Shown one piece after another: positions 1 through 8,510 of a DNA stretch of 64,000 bases. Under the pieces are notes generated by a model that had not been told where the DNA came from, did no database searches, and saw nothing but the letters and a program-made list of their open reading frames with translations. Source of the DNA: Domibacillus sp. PGB-M46 (lineage in GTDB: Bacteria; Bacillota; Bacilli; Bacillales; Domibacillaceae); assembly GCF_022668875.1 (NCBI RefSeq), contig NZ_JAKGCR010000014.1:1-64000 (forward strand), read 5' to 3'. A program made the translations under genes and the position numbers. How positions within the stretch are numbered: position 1 is the first letter of the stretch; every line of letters starts with the position of its first letter.

Positions 1-1008
1 CCTCGGCTAAAAGAAACCTTCAAATGGTTAGCTGATCCAGACAGTATTGCTCTTCAGGCAAGCATCGAATATCAGTACGAAGGATTCAAAAAATATAAGG
101 ATCAGCCAAAAAAAGAATTAAAAAAACGAGCCGCAAAAAAATGCGCAGAAGGCTATACGCCAACGGCGTATGACTTTAAGGGTCATCCGACATTCAAAAG
201 CAAGAAAAACCCGGTCCAAAGCTATACGACCAAAATGACAAACAACAATATTAAAATGATAGACAACCACATTCAGCTGCCGAAACTCGGCTGGATTCGT
301 TTTTCTAAGTCCCGAAACATTGAAGGCGACATTAAGCGTGTCACCGTGCGCCGAAGCAGCACCGGCCGGTATTCGATTTCGGTTATCTGTGAAATGCCAT
401 ATTCCCCCTATAAGCCAAGCACTGACGATGCCGTTGGCATTGACCTGGGTTTAAAAGAGTTTGCCGTGCTCTCCAACGGTGAATCCATTGCCAACCCGAA
501 ATACTATCAAAAATACGAAAAACGGTTAGCCTTTCTTCAGCGTGCGTTTGCACGTAAAAAAGAAGGGTCGAAATCGTGGGGAAAAAATAAAGCCCAGATT
601 GCTAAACTGCACGAAAAAATCAAACACACAAGAGACGATTTTCTTCACAAGCTGACGACCAGGCTCGTTCATGAAAACCAAGTGATCGCAGTGGAGAATT
701 TGTCAGTGAAGAATCTCGTCCAAAACAAAAAACTAAGCAAGGGGATTCACGATGCGTCATGGTCGAGATTCAACGAAATGCTCGCATACAAAGCGAAGTG
801 GTACGGACGGACGATCATAAAAGTCGATCCGTTCTTCCCATCAAGCCAGCTCTGTTCCGGGTGTGGCTACCAGCACAAGGATGTAAAAAGTCTTGCTGTC
901 CGGGTGTGGGAATGCCCGTTCTGCGGCGTGCGTCACGACCGGGACCTGAATGCGAGCCTGAATATTAAAAGAGAAGCCCTTCGGCTTCTTTCACTTCAGT
1001 CTAGTTAA
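1..1008 (+). CDS. tnpB: TnpB-family RNA-guided nuclease of an IS200/IS605-group element (5' end outside window)
   Basis: The reading frame is open from base 1, so the N-terminus lies to the left of the window. TnpB is the OmegaRNA-guided DNA nuclease carried by IS605/IS1341-type transposons. The RuvC residues are all visible: Asp in GIDLGLKEF, Glu in IAVENLSV and Asp in HDRDLNASLNI. Between the last two lies a four-cysteine zinc ribbon (CSGCG and CPFCG). The catalytic set is therefore intact and the protein is probably functional. No TnpA (Y1 transposase) is visible, but it could lie to the left. The recognisable transposon right end follows directly. Confidence 0.93.
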   Translation, partial: PRLKETFKWLADPDSIALQASIEYQYEGFKKYKDQPKKELKKRAAKKCAEGYTPTAYDFKGHPTFKSKKNPVQSYTTKMTNNNIKMIDNHIQLPKLGWIRFSKSRNIEGDIKRVTVRRSSTGRYSISVICEMPYSPYKPSTDDAVGIDLGLKEFAVLSNGESIANPKYYQKYEKRLAFLQRAFARKKEGSKSWGKNKAQIAKLHEKIKHTRDDFLHKLTTRLVHENQVIAVENLSVKNLVQNKKLSKGIHDASWSRFNEMLAYKAKWYGRTIIKVDPFFPSSQLCSGCGYQHKDVKSLAVRVWECPFCGVRHDRDLNASLNIKREALRLLSLQSS

Positions 1009-1121
1009 GATTGGTCATACAACCGTTGGGATACGGGGTTAGCCTGATTACTGGGGGTCGAAGATCCCCTTGCCCAGGAATCCCCCACTTCAACCGTCAG
1101 GTAAGTGGGTGGTAGTTCAAT
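1009..1121 (+). mobile_element. Right end of the IS605-group element, probable OmegaRNA scaffold
   Basis: GC-rich, hairpin-forming sequence runs from the tnpB stop to about 1121. It ends in a subterminal hairpin (CCCACTT, then CAACCGTCAG, then GTAAGTGGG) followed by GGTAGTTCAAT. In this family the 3' end of tnpB plus this segment is the guide RNA scaffold, and the first bases beyond the element act as guide. Here that would be the 3' end of the adjacent prs-like gene. A near-identical hairpin end recurs alone at 31426-31467. The exact boundary is inferred from that second copy. Confidence 0.75.
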
Positions 1122-2067
1122 CAAATAATGGACTTACTGCTATTTCATTATGGATTCGGTCAATCGCATTAGCAAGCAATGGTGCAACGGATAGAGATGT
1201 AATATTATCGACAAGTTTTTTCTCTGCAAGCTCAATCGTGTTCGTCACCACTAATTCTTTAATTGGTGATGATTCGATTCTGCTGGCAGCAGATCCGGAA
1301 AGGATCGCGTGGGTGCAGCAGGCACGTACTGATTTTGCTCCCGCTTCGACTAAAGCGTTGGCGGCTAGAGTCATGGTTGTAGCTGTATCAATTACACCAT
1401 CAATAATAATGGCATTTCTCCCTTCTACACTGCCTATTACATTGGTAACTTCGTCTTCACCTAGCTGAGGACGGCGTATATCAATTAAGGCAATCGGGGC
1501 ATTTAATTTGCTTGCCATTTTTCTGGCTCTCGCTACACCGCCATGATTCGGCGTAACAACAACAATATCTTCCAATGCTGTATTTTGATAATACTCTGAA
1601 AGGATAGGAACACCCATTAGCTGGTCAACAGGGATATCAAAAAAGCCTTGAATTTGCGGAGTATGAAGGTCAATTGAGATCACCCTCGTTGCTCCCGCTT
1701 TTTCCAAAAGGTTTGCAATCAGTTTTGCTGTGATTGGCTCTCGAGACCGGGCTTTCCTGTCTTGACGTGCAAAGCCGTAGTAAGGTATTACAACGTTAAT
1801 TTTTTCGGCTGAAGCCCTTTTCAAGGCATCAATCATGATTAGAAGCTCCATAACGTGTTCAGCCCCGGGATATGAAGTGGATTGAACTAAAAAGACCTCG
1901 CATCCTCGTACACTTTCTTCTATATTAATTTGTATTTCACCATCACTAAATCGGGTTACAGAACTTTTTCCCAACTCACAACCTAAATGCTGGGCAATCT
2001 CACCTGCCAGCTTCTGATTTGAATTTAATGCAAACATTTTGAAGCAGTCTCTTAATTGATAAGTCAT
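1117..2067 (-). CDS. prs: Ribose-phosphate pyrophosphokinase paralogue, divergent at catalytic positions
   Basis: Clear PRPP synthetase of normal length (316 aa) and good overall match to Bacillus Prs ([34 protein letters not shown]). PRPP synthetase converts ribose-5-phosphate and ATP to PRPP. Several usually invariant positions differ. The flexible-loop Lys of DKRRP is Ile (DIRRP, residue 197). The PRPP loop DDxIDTAGT reads DGVIDTATT (223-231). PDHGG reads PNHGG. Activity may be lost or altered, so this may be a paralogue beside a normal prs elsewhere. A GGAGG site precedes the ATG. The TGA stop lies inside the transposon end, immediately after the normal C-terminal FD. Confidence 0.9.
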   Translation of the reverse strand: MTYQLRDCFKMFALNSNQKLAGEIAQHLGCELGKSSVTRFSDGEIQINIEESVRGCEVFLVQSTSYPGAEHVMELLIMIDALKRASAEKINVVIPYYGFARQDRKARSREPITAKLIANLLEKAGATRVISIDLHTPQIQGFFDIPVDQLMGVPILSEYYQNTALEDIVVVTPNHGGVARARKMASKLNAPIALIDIRRPQLGEDEVTNVIGSVEGRNAIIIDGVIDTATTMTLAANALVEAGAKSVRACCTHAILSGSAASRIESSPIKELVVTNTIELAEKKLVDNITSLSVAPLLANAIDRIHNEIAVSPLFD

Positions 2068-2109
2068 CTTAAATTATAGCCTCCACCATGTTGTATTTAT
2101 CGATTGATT

Positions 2110-2550
2110 TTAACCATTACTTGAAACCTTATTTATCAGAATTGGTTCTGCACTTTCTAATATACTCACTAAATTGACAGCAGCTAAATGGGCCATTTGC
2201 ATTCTCGTTTTCACACTAGCACTCCCTATATGGGGTAAAGTGACAACGTTAGGCATGGAAAGTATAGGTTGATCTACTCTAGGCTCTTGCTCAAAAACAT
2301 CCAGTTCAGCTGCCCAAATCTTCCCATCCTTCAACGCATGATATAATGCATCTTCATCTATAATTCCACCCCTAGAGTGTTTACGAGTATAACAGTGCTT
2401 TTCATGAGAGATAACTCATCTTGGCCAATCATATAATTTACCTCTGGACTATACGGAAGAAGGAGACAAACATAATCAGATTGTTGCAATAAATCGTTTA
2501 GCTCCGCATAGCGTATACCAAGCTCTTGTTCTTTTTCATACTTTAATATC
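2110..2550 (-). pseudogene. Remnant of a D-isomer-specific 2-hydroxyacid dehydrogenase (YvcT/GyaR type)
   Basis: Only the C-terminal ~145 codons are present, in two frames. The upstream part reads ELNDLLQQSDYVCLLLPYSP and onward to STVILVNT. A one-base frameshift near 2375 follows, then SRGGIIDEDALYHALKDGK and the end domain with LDVFEQEP and LPHIGSAS. The family uses NAD(P)H to reduce glyoxylate, hydroxypyruvate or 2-ketogluconate. The N-terminal substrate domain and the start of the Rossmann fold are missing, so the gene is dead. Confidence 0.85.
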
Positions 2551-2737
2551 TAAAAACTACTTTTAAAAATTTTAGGTTTCTATAATTATAGCAAAGGGGG
2601 TGGTAATTTCCTTCAATTTAATTATAAAAAAACTCATCTTGTCTTCAAAAACCTTACATTTTTTCTCAGTTGTAGACTTTCGGGTTTTCTGCAAGGTTAG
2701 CAAGATAAAAATTATACTTTTTATTGGCCACCGCTGC

Positions 2738-2764
2738 TAGGCACTCCAATGGAATTGCAGTGCC
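2738..2764 (+). terminator. Hairpin with downstream T-rich tract
   Basis: AGGCACT and AGTGCCT arms (13-base loop) are followed by TTTATACTTTTTAT on the + strand. On the minus strand no T-run follows, so it is not an obvious terminator for the leftward gene ending at 2801. Confidence 0.4.
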
Positions 2765-2800
2765 TTTTATACTTTTTATGAGGAGATAAAAACCGTATGC

Positions 2801-3352
2801 TTATTCTGCTTTAGTTACCTTGTTGAATCCATGCAGAGGCAGATGATCAATATCGTACTCAGCCAGATGTGTTTCAGCTTGATCAATCAGCTTCTGTGCT
2901 TTCGCTTTTGTATCAGCATCCAGCCCTGCTAACAGTTCTGCTACTTGGCCAGCAGCTTTATCTGCTTTGCCTGGAAGCGTCACACCAAGTTCTTTCAGCT
3001 GAGTCTGTGCTTCATCAAACGTGATTGTGTCAGCCTTCATTTTAACCATAATGACTTCCGCTTTTGCTTTTGTGTCGGCATCTAGATCCGCAAACAAATC
3101 TGTTTTATCCCCTTTTTCCGGCAATATAACGCCAAGGTTTTGTAACCCCGTTGTCAGCTTATCCATGATCGCCTGTACTTTTTCTTGAGAGGCTGCATCT
3201 AATGTGGCTTTTGCATTTTTCGCTGTTTCTTCATGGACGGCTGCTGTGCTTGTTGTTGTGTCTGTGGCTGCATAAGTGGAAACGGTACCTAAAGAGCTGA
3301 GTCCAATCATGCCTGCCATTGCTAATCCAAATAATTTATTTTTTATTTTCAT
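2801..3352 (-). CDS. Secreted protein with three helical repeats, function unknown
   Basis: 183 aa from the ATG at 3352, chosen because AGGAGG sits 9 bases upstream; a longer frame to 3379 lacks a site. Residues 1-28 form a signal peptide ending near STYAA. The mature part is made of about three related segments containing LDADTKAKA, a helix, LGV-LP and K-DK (for example FADLDADTKAKAEVIM and AGLDADTKAKAQKLID). It is rich in Ala, Lys and Asp and probably helical. It ends in a His-containing tail. No enzyme motif is recognised. The surroundings give no functional hint. Confidence 0.75.
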   Translation of the reverse strand: MKIKNKLFGLAMAGMIGLSSLGTVSTYAATDTTTSTAAVHEETAKNAKATLDAASQEKVQAIMDKLTTGLQNLGVILPEKGDKTDLFADLDADTKAKAEVIMVKMKADTITFDEAQTQLKELGVTLPGKADKAAGQVAELLAGLDADTKAKAQKLIDQAETHLAEYDIDHLPLHGFNKVTKAE

Positions 3353-3834
3353 ATGTAAATTCCTCCTAAAAAGTTTCATTTCGTTTTGTGTGTACCTCCT
3401 TGGTACAACTGCTACTTTACTCTTTAAGAGTGAAAGTTTGGTGAAAGAAAAAAATTGTTTTTGGAACCACTAACTTTTTGGCAGAAATTTAAATGTGTTT
3501 TAAATAGCTTTTCTAGTTCTTTGTATGCGCTTTTTAATAATATTTGTTTTAGTATTTATTTTGAATTTTACACATAATGTATTATGTTAAATATTCTTAT
3601 ATTTGTTTGTAACCTAACCGTATTCTCCACTCAAAATAAAAAAGACCACTATACGTACCGGGTTCTTGGATAAAAAGGTCATTTAAAATAGAATTTTTTT
3701 GCGGATCCTCGTCTACATTATTCCGGTAACACTAATCGGTATCAAAAACTTTCCTTATAGGAATTAATTATTAAAAATAACAATAATATTTATCGAACGT
3801 TTTCAAAATAATTAATAAGTGGAGGCGAGGTTAT
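3353..3834. other. 482 bp non-coding region containing repeat copy A
   Basis: AT-rich sequence upstream of two divergent genes. Bases ~3427-3672 are a diverged direct copy of ~4633-4862. Nothing protein-coding is seen. Confidence 0.6.
3427..3672 (+). repeat. Diverged ~235 bp direct repeat, copy A
   Basis: Shared blocks with copy B at 4633-4862 occur in the same order and orientation: AAGAGTGAAA near the start, GAATTTT-CA-ATA-TGTAT in the middle, and CATTCAAAATA-AAAAGACC-type sequence near the end. The copies differ by many substitutions and small indels. Judged by eye. Confidence 0.55.
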
Positions 3835-4527
3835 TTGAAAAAAACTTTTTTATTTGCTTTCACACTTTTTTTAATACTCATCCCATTTTGGGTTATGAAA
3901 TCTAATGATTCCTCACGCGTAAGCACTACAAAAGACCCTGTCATTTATGCCAAACAAGAGATCAGAAACAATCAGTCATTTAATGTAAAATCTTTCACGA
4001 CACTGCCAGACACCAAGCTCACGCTTATAGAAGCCTACAAAACCGGTCTAAACGAGGCAAAAAAGTATGACAAAGAACCGCAGCTATTATATTTGAATAG
4101 CGTGGATGATAAAAGAGCAGATGGAGAAAACGGAAAAAGAAGAAACTGGCAGGGGGTTTTTGCTATGCCAAACAGAAATCACGATATGGTTTTCGTGATC
4201 GAAAGAGGAAAATTAAAAGAATATACAATCATAACTGCTTCCACTGAACACAGAATTAAGGATTCGGACATTCAATTGGACAGTGACCAGGCTGTCAAAA
4301 AAGCAATTAAACAGTTTCATTTAAAACCTGAGCCTAAAGATGATGTTAGCCTGCACGGTTATCATTTCCGTCTTCTAAGAGATGCAAAAAACATTTTTTT
4401 AGCTGTCAGAAGTCAAGCGGATGGCCATTATGTAGAAATTTATTATGACCCCCGTAACGGTAAATATCTTGGCAAAACAGAAACGCCGATTATGGAAGAT
4501 GCAATGAGGAACGAAGATTCTAAATAA
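3835..4527 (+). CDS. Membrane-anchored PepSY-like protein, function unknown
   Basis: 230 aa, TTG start directly after the site GGAGGCGAGG. One N-terminal membrane helix (FLFAFTLFLILIPFWVM, residues ~5-21) leaves the rest outside the cell. The C-terminal half (about 150-225) resembles a PepSY module: a helix with SDQAVKKAIKQF, then strands ending in VEIYYDPRNGKYLGKTE. PepSY-type proteins are often protease inhibitors or envelope factors. This assignment rests on pattern only. The gene stands alone between the two copies of a ~235 bp repeat, which may mean the segment was duplicated or inserted. Confidence 0.75.
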   Translation: MKKTFLFAFTLFLILIPFWVMKSNDSSRVSTTKDPVIYAKQEIRNNQSFNVKSFTTLPDTKLTLIEAYKTGLNEAKKYDKEPQLLYLNSVDDKRADGENGKRRNWQGVFAMPNRNHDMVFVIERGKLKEYTIITASTEHRIKDSDIQLDSDQAVKKAIKQFHLKPEPKDDVSLHGYHFRLLRDAKNIFLAVRSQADGHYVEIYYDPRNGKYLGKTETPIMEDAMRNEDSK

Positions 4528-4570
4528 ATAAAACAATTGCAGGGGTTTGATATATGAATTGAATAAAAAA

Positions 4571-4635
4571 TTAGCGCCACATTTCCCTTCAAAATCTTTG
4601 ATTTAGTGGGGGTTAGGCGCTAATTTCTGTTCAAG
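4571..4635 (+). repeat. Dispersed hairpin repeat, copy 1 (terminator-like)
   Basis: Outer arms TTAGCGCC (4571-4578) and GGCGCTAA (4616-4623), then TTTCTGTTCAAG. The 65 bases align without gaps to 40132-40196, with about nine differences. It probably serves as terminator of the preceding gene. Confidence 0.65.
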
Positions 4636-4862
4636 AGTGAAAACTTGATGAAAGGTCAAAGTTGTTTTATAAACTCACCAAAATAGCGTATTTAGTGATA
4701 ATTTAAATAGGTTTTTACCAACCTTCTTACATATGGGGGAGTTACTTAGTCATATTTTTTTATTTTGTTTGTGAATTTTTCATATAGTGTATGGTGTTAA
4801 AACTGGCTATACATATCTTTATAACCTGTCCAAGCGGGTTTTCCATTCAAAATATAAAAGAC
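4633..4862 (+). repeat. Diverged ~235 bp direct repeat, copy B
   Basis: See copy A at 3427-3672. It fills most of the 400 bp gap between the PepSY-like gene and the convergent STAS gene. Confidence 0.55.
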
Positions 4863-4927
4863 CTATCTCTCTAGGGGCTTATATGAAAATCTAAAAATAC
4901 TAGCTAACTTAATTGATTAAAAAAACT

Positions 4928-5950
4928 TTACTTTTTCTTCTCCAGTAATTCAAAACCACTTAATTCAATTGCAGCCTCAACTCCCTTTTGGAGGGTTGAA
5001 AAAGTACGAACTTCACTCATTTTTAATTTAGTATTTGTAATTTCAATAGCAAACTTTGAGGAAATTCCCACCATGAAACACTCAGCCCCTAGTAAGCGAA
5101 CAGATTCGATTAATTTTTGAATTCCAAACATCGTAAATTCGTCAACGCTATTAATGGCAGTTACGTCTATCAGAAGGTAATTTGCCTTCTGACGGGATAT
5201 TTCAATTAGAGCATTCTCAAGCAAATCCGAAATCCGTTCTTGATTGTACTTGCCGATCAAAGGTATAACAAGAATGCCCTTCAAAACCGGTATAATAGGA
5301 GAAGACAACTCCTTGACCAAGGCCGATAATTCCTCGGTGCGTTCCTCTACCTTTTCCTCTAATTCCTTAATACTTTGCTGTTCTTTTTGTCTCGCTAATT
5401 CATGAATATTTTTTGATGGCGTAATGCTCGAAGGAGTTATCTCAATTTCATCAAATTCTTCACCTTCTGCCTGACTCTTATTCACCTTATACCACATATC
5501 TTGTTGAAAGAGTCCTGCAAAGACACCAGACCAATGACTTGGCAATAAGACTTCCGTATTTTTTCTATTAGGATTTTTAAAGATTCTTTGCGCCCAACTA
5601 TCTTTTAATTGAACAACGGCTCTTTTTTCCTCGAAAGAGTAATACGCAATCGTGAAACTTCCCCAGCCGGCTGTTTTGTAAATATCGCTGTATTCTGCAA
5701 GAAGCTGTTCAATGTCTTTACTTTCCTGGTAATATGAACTCACTAGATGTCCCATTCTATAAAAGGTTGCTTCATATACAGCCTTGGATACCTCAGTACC
5801 AGAAACCTCTTCGATTGTATTTAAAAACAGTTCAACGGCAGAATCCCATAACAAGAGTGCTGGTGCACCATCAAAAGTAAATAACCCTCTTTCCTCATTC
5901 CAGACAATTTCATTTTTGTTTACTCGAATTCTTAAATTTGGTTTTTCCAT
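4928..5950 (-). CDS. STAS-domain regulator with N-terminal V4R-like domain (RsbR-type)
   Basis: 340 aa from the ATG at 5950; AGGTGA lies 6 bases upstream and overlaps an alternative in-frame GTG at 5959. Residues ~20-150 resemble a V4R-type ligand-binding domain. Residues ~185-215 form a charged coiled coil. The rest is a STAS domain beginning SSPIIPVLKGILVIPLIG, as in RsbR paralogues of the general-stress stressosome. In those proteins the segment after the fourth strand is D-[ST]-G--xD[ST]; here it reads DVTAINSVDEF, so the usual phosphorylated Ser/Thr is Glu. It could be a non-phosphorylatable or constitutive subunit. Cytoplasmic. Confidence 0.85.
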   Translation of the reverse strand: MEKPNLRIRVNKNEIVWNEERGLFTFDGAPALLLWDSAVELFLNTIEEVSGTEVSKAVYEATFYRMGHLVSSYYQESKDIEQLLAEYSDIYKTAGWGSFTIAYYSFEEKRAVVQLKDSWAQRIFKNPNRKNTEVLLPSHWSGVFAGLFQQDMWYKVNKSQAEGEEFDEIEITPSSITPSKNIHELARQKEQQSIKELEEKVEERTEELSALVKELSSPIIPVLKGILVIPLIGKYNQERISDLLENALIEISRQKANYLLIDVTAINSVDEFTMFGIQKLIESVRLLGAECFMVGISSKFAIEITNTKLKMSEVRTFSTLQKGVEAAIELSGFELLEKKK

Positions 5951-6089
5951 TTCTCTCACCTGTAATATTATGACTTGTTTTTATACTATAACAGAAAACG
6001 GTTTACCACCCCCCACTGGAAATATCTGTTGGTATAACTAGAAACCAGTATCATCTTCTAACATAGAAAAAAAAGATGGTGCTGATCTT

Positions 6090-6103
6090 CTGTACATGTA
6101 CAG
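6090..6103. promoter_or_regulatory. Perfect 14 bp palindrome, possible operator
   Basis: CTGTACATGTACAG, about 140 bp upstream of the STAS gene start at 5950. No T-tract, so not a terminator. The binding protein is unknown. Confidence 0.35.
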
Positions 6104-6222
6104 TAAACAATTCATCTTGGTCTGGTTTCTCTCAGATTTACTTATTTGAATCTGGATAAGGAATTTATCCAGATGCTTATCAAGAGAACAGCTATGAGAA
6201 AGCTTTGCACAAAAAATGAAAC

Positions 6223-6247
6223 CCGCTGATGTTTAAAATGTCAGCGG
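6223..6247 (-). terminator. Terminator of the STAS gene at 6326-7168
   Basis: CCGCTGA/TCAGCGG arms. On the minus strand they are followed by a T-rich stretch (TTTCATTTTTT). Lies 80-100 bases after the stop codon. Confidence 0.6.
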
Positions 6248-6325
6248 ATTTTCTGCAAATACATCCTATTCCATCTTCATCCAAAGAAAAGAACCATAAA
6301 TGATGTTGCGGTCATTTGCATGTCT

Positions 6326-7168
6326 TTAAACAGATTCTGGGTTATAATGCAGGGCTCTTGATAAAGAAGAAGTAACCGGTATCTTATCGAAAGAGAGGCC
6401 AAGCTGAATAGCAGTTTGGGCAATTTCTGGACGGATTCCTGACAGCGTTACCTTTACACCAATTAAGCTCAAAGCGTTATGCAGCTGAAAAATTTGGTGG
6501 GCTACCATCGTATCGATTGCCACCACTCCAGATAAATCGATATAAAGAACGTCCAGCCCCTTTTCAGCACATTGTTCCAACGTATTTTCAAGTATCAACT
6601 TTGCACGGGTCGTATCAATATCCCCAATTATCGGAAGTATCCCGATATGATCATTCAGGTTAATGACAGGTGAGCTTAGTTCATAAATCAGTTCCTGGTG
6701 ATCCTGCAGCCTCTTTATCAAATATTTATTATGCTCTTCCATAAACCAGACAGTTACTTTATCCATTATCTTGTTAATCTTCTTATTCCACGAATTGATG
6801 TCTGCCTGAGAATACTTCCCTTTATGTAGAGAGACAAATTCCTCTATCAATTCTACGTATTGATCCCGCGTTCTATAATACTCCTTCAGTATTTGATGTG
6901 CAGGAGTGAGAAGGTGATTCTGATCACTGGCAACTTTTACAATCCACTCTTCAAATTGCTTGATAGCGGCCATTTCATCCTGTAAAAACACTTGGAAAAA
7001 CTGTTTGTGAAATGCATTATTCTGTTCTTTCACGAGCCGGATTTCTTCTGTATTTGAAGATACATAAACCCCAGAAGAATGTTCTTTTTCTATTGTTTTA
7101 TACCATTCCTCTGTTAACTGTTCAGTTCGATTCATCAGGTAGTTATAAAGTTCTGTATATTTCGACAA
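6326..7168 (-). CDS. RsbR-paralogue stressosome sensor
   Basis: 280 aa, TTG start with AGGGGGA seven bases upstream. The N-terminal ~150 residues are an all-helical, globin-like sensor domain as in RsbR/RsbRB proteins. Residues ~165-275 are a STAS domain with LSSPVINLNDHIGILPIIGD and DLSGVVAIDTMVAHQI, where the Thr after VAID- matches the RsbT-phosphorylated position. RsbR paralogues form stressosomes with RsbS and RsbT that control SigB. No rsbS, rsbT or rsbU is in this window, so the protein would join a complex encoded elsewhere. Its neighbour at 4928 is also a STAS protein but lacks the phospho-site. Confidence 0.88.
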   Translation of the reverse strand: MSKYTELYNYLMNRTEQLTEEWYKTIEKEHSSGVYVSSNTEEIRLVKEQNNAFHKQFFQVFLQDEMAAIKQFEEWIVKVASDQNHLLTPAHQILKEYYRTRDQYVELIEEFVSLHKGKYSQADINSWNKKINKIMDKVTVWFMEEHNKYLIKRLQDHQELIYELSSPVINLNDHIGILPIIGDIDTTRAKLILENTLEQCAEKGLDVLYIDLSGVVAIDTMVAHQIFQLHNALSLIGVKVTLSGIRPEIAQTAIQLGLSFDKIPVTSSLSRALHYNPESV

Positions 7169-7302
7169 TTTTTCTTCCCCCTGGCTCTTCTAAAAGATTT
7201 AACCTTTTATTATTATTTTAAAATAAACCAAGTGTAAAGGCTATTTTCACTTCCTTTCTTATGTCTACGTTTTATGGATCTTTCGCCGTTTTTTATTAAT
7301 CG

Positions 7303-7611
7303 TTATTCGCGTTGTATAAGGAGATAAATGACTCCACTAAAGAAAAGCTCCAACTCATCGCAGTGTTCTTTAAAGACATCATACAAGCTTTCTAAGAATT
7401 GTGCAGTGAGGATGTTTAATGGTTTTTCTTCTTTTTTTGCTTTAAATTTTGTATGGCGGGTCATAATGGTACTGTCACATCTAAGACCCAGTACTGCCAG
7501 GGATAAAACCTCCCTTTTCAGACGATTTTTTAGACATTCTATTAAACAAACTCTTGCTTTTTTCTGATCTAAAACAGATGGTTGCTGTAAGGTTTTTAAA
7601 TCCTGTGCCAT
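7303..7611 (-). CDS. Hypothetical protein, 102 aa, doubtful
   Basis: Not recognised. Starts MAQDLKTLQQPSVLDQ; basic middle, then an acidic helix (FLESLYDVFKEHCDEL) and a hydrophobic end. No convincing ribosome binding site precedes the ATG, and an antisense frame of similar size overlaps. It could be a real small gene or chance. Confidence 0.35.
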   Translation of the reverse strand: MAQDLKTLQQPSVLDQKKARVCLIECLKNRLKREVLSLAVLGLRCDSTIMTRHTKFKAKKEEKPLNILTAQFLESLYDVFKEHCDELELFFSGVIYLLIQRE

Positions 7612-7755
7612 ATCACATTACATGATGACTCACGTAATGACTTCTCTTAAAATGTGTACATATTTCGAATTTTTAAAGTTTTTATAGAATATTAATTAAA
7701 CATATATTTATAATGAATCTTATGTGATCCTTTTCTCTATAAAGGAGGTATAGTT

Positions 7756-7911
7756 TTGAAAGAGGTAACAATTATCTTACATAATGAAGTGGGTCGTTTA
7801 ATAACGGACTATTATAACTGTCAAAATCCGAAAATCAGAAAACAGGTTAAAGATGATATTAAACTTTTAAATGAGGCAATATTATTATGTCTAGAGGAAC
7901 AACCAACATAA
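7756..7911 (+). CDS. Small protein of 51 aa, function unknown
   Basis: TTG start preceded by a near-perfect AAAGGAGGT at proper spacing. The protein begins MKEVTIILHNEVGRLITDYY and is amphipathic and helical, with KIRKQVKDDIKLLNEAILLC in its second half. The stop codon forms part of the stem of a strong intrinsic terminator. The tight package of ribosome site, small frame and terminator argues for a genuine small gene. Similar in size and helical content to small Bacillus regulators such as Spo0E-like proteins, but the SQELD motif is absent. Confidence 0.65.
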   Translation: MKEVTIILHNEVGRLITDYYNCQNPKIRKQVKDDIKLLNEAILLCLEEQPT

Positions 7912-7935
7912 AAAGATGTTGGCTGTTCTTTTTTA
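7897..7935 (+). terminator. Strong intrinsic terminator
   Basis: Thirteen-base arms (7897-7909 and 7916-7928, 12 of 13 paired) with a 6-base loop and a TTTTTTA tail. The TAA stop of the 51 aa gene lies at the top of the stem. Confidence 0.85.
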
Positions 7936-8083
7936 TTCATTTTGTACAATACTTACTATTTTTTTCAACAACCACATATTCTTTTATCTGCAAATTAACA
8001 CTGCTTTCATTTAAAGTGGAATTTAATAAACAGCCATACAAAAAAGCAGCCTGCATACGGGCTACATTCTTTAAGTTCCCACT

Positions 8084-8510
8084 TTAAATTTTAATCAGTT
8101 CATTGTCTGTCATGAAAAAATCGTGGCACCTCAGCAAGGCATTCTTGAATTCATTGGTCATTCGTTCTGTGCTATACGCACACACAGACGTAAGATTCTT
8201 TAAGGTGATCAGTTCATGTATGTTATTTTCATACTGTTCTACTTCTCGGTGTGCATCTTTCATGCTGCTCCATTCCACATTGCCCCACGTTCGAATGGAG
8301 ACATTATCTTTCATATGAGATTCTACAGATTGAACAGAATGATTAAATACCACAGCAGAATTGAATGTTCCCTTTAAAAAATAGAAATCAAAGTTGTTTT
8401 TTTGAATGGACATTAGACAGCTGTTCTTTACTTAAAACAGCTTTTAGCTCTTGCTGAATGGCCGGAAACAGTCTCGTATTTGTAATCAATAAGCTCTGTT
8501 AAATAATTCT
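8084..8510 (-). pseudogene. Remnant of a MEDS/DcmR sensory-domain protein
   Basis: The 109-codon frame (8084-8413) has the end of a MEDS domain: FDFYFLKGTF, VSIRTWGNVEWSS, LTSVCAYSTERMT and CHDFFMTDNELI. The missing upstream part continues in another frame (LLITNTRLFPAIQQELKAVL), so a frameshift lies in the A-run near 8395. A stop and loss of the N-terminus follow further upstream. MEDS domains occur in Bacillus stress and sporulation sensors. The gene is broken at least twice. Confidence 0.7.

Larger units (their letters stand above)
5951..6325. other. 375 bp intergenic region
   Basis: Upstream region of the STAS gene ending at 4928. It holds a 14 bp palindrome at 6090-6103 and a hairpin at 6223-6247. 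Nothing coding is seen. Confidence 0.5.

Noticed and set aside
7328-7567. 79-codon frame (+) opposite the doubtful 102-aa gene
   Set aside because: No ribosome site and weaker protein character than the opposite frame.
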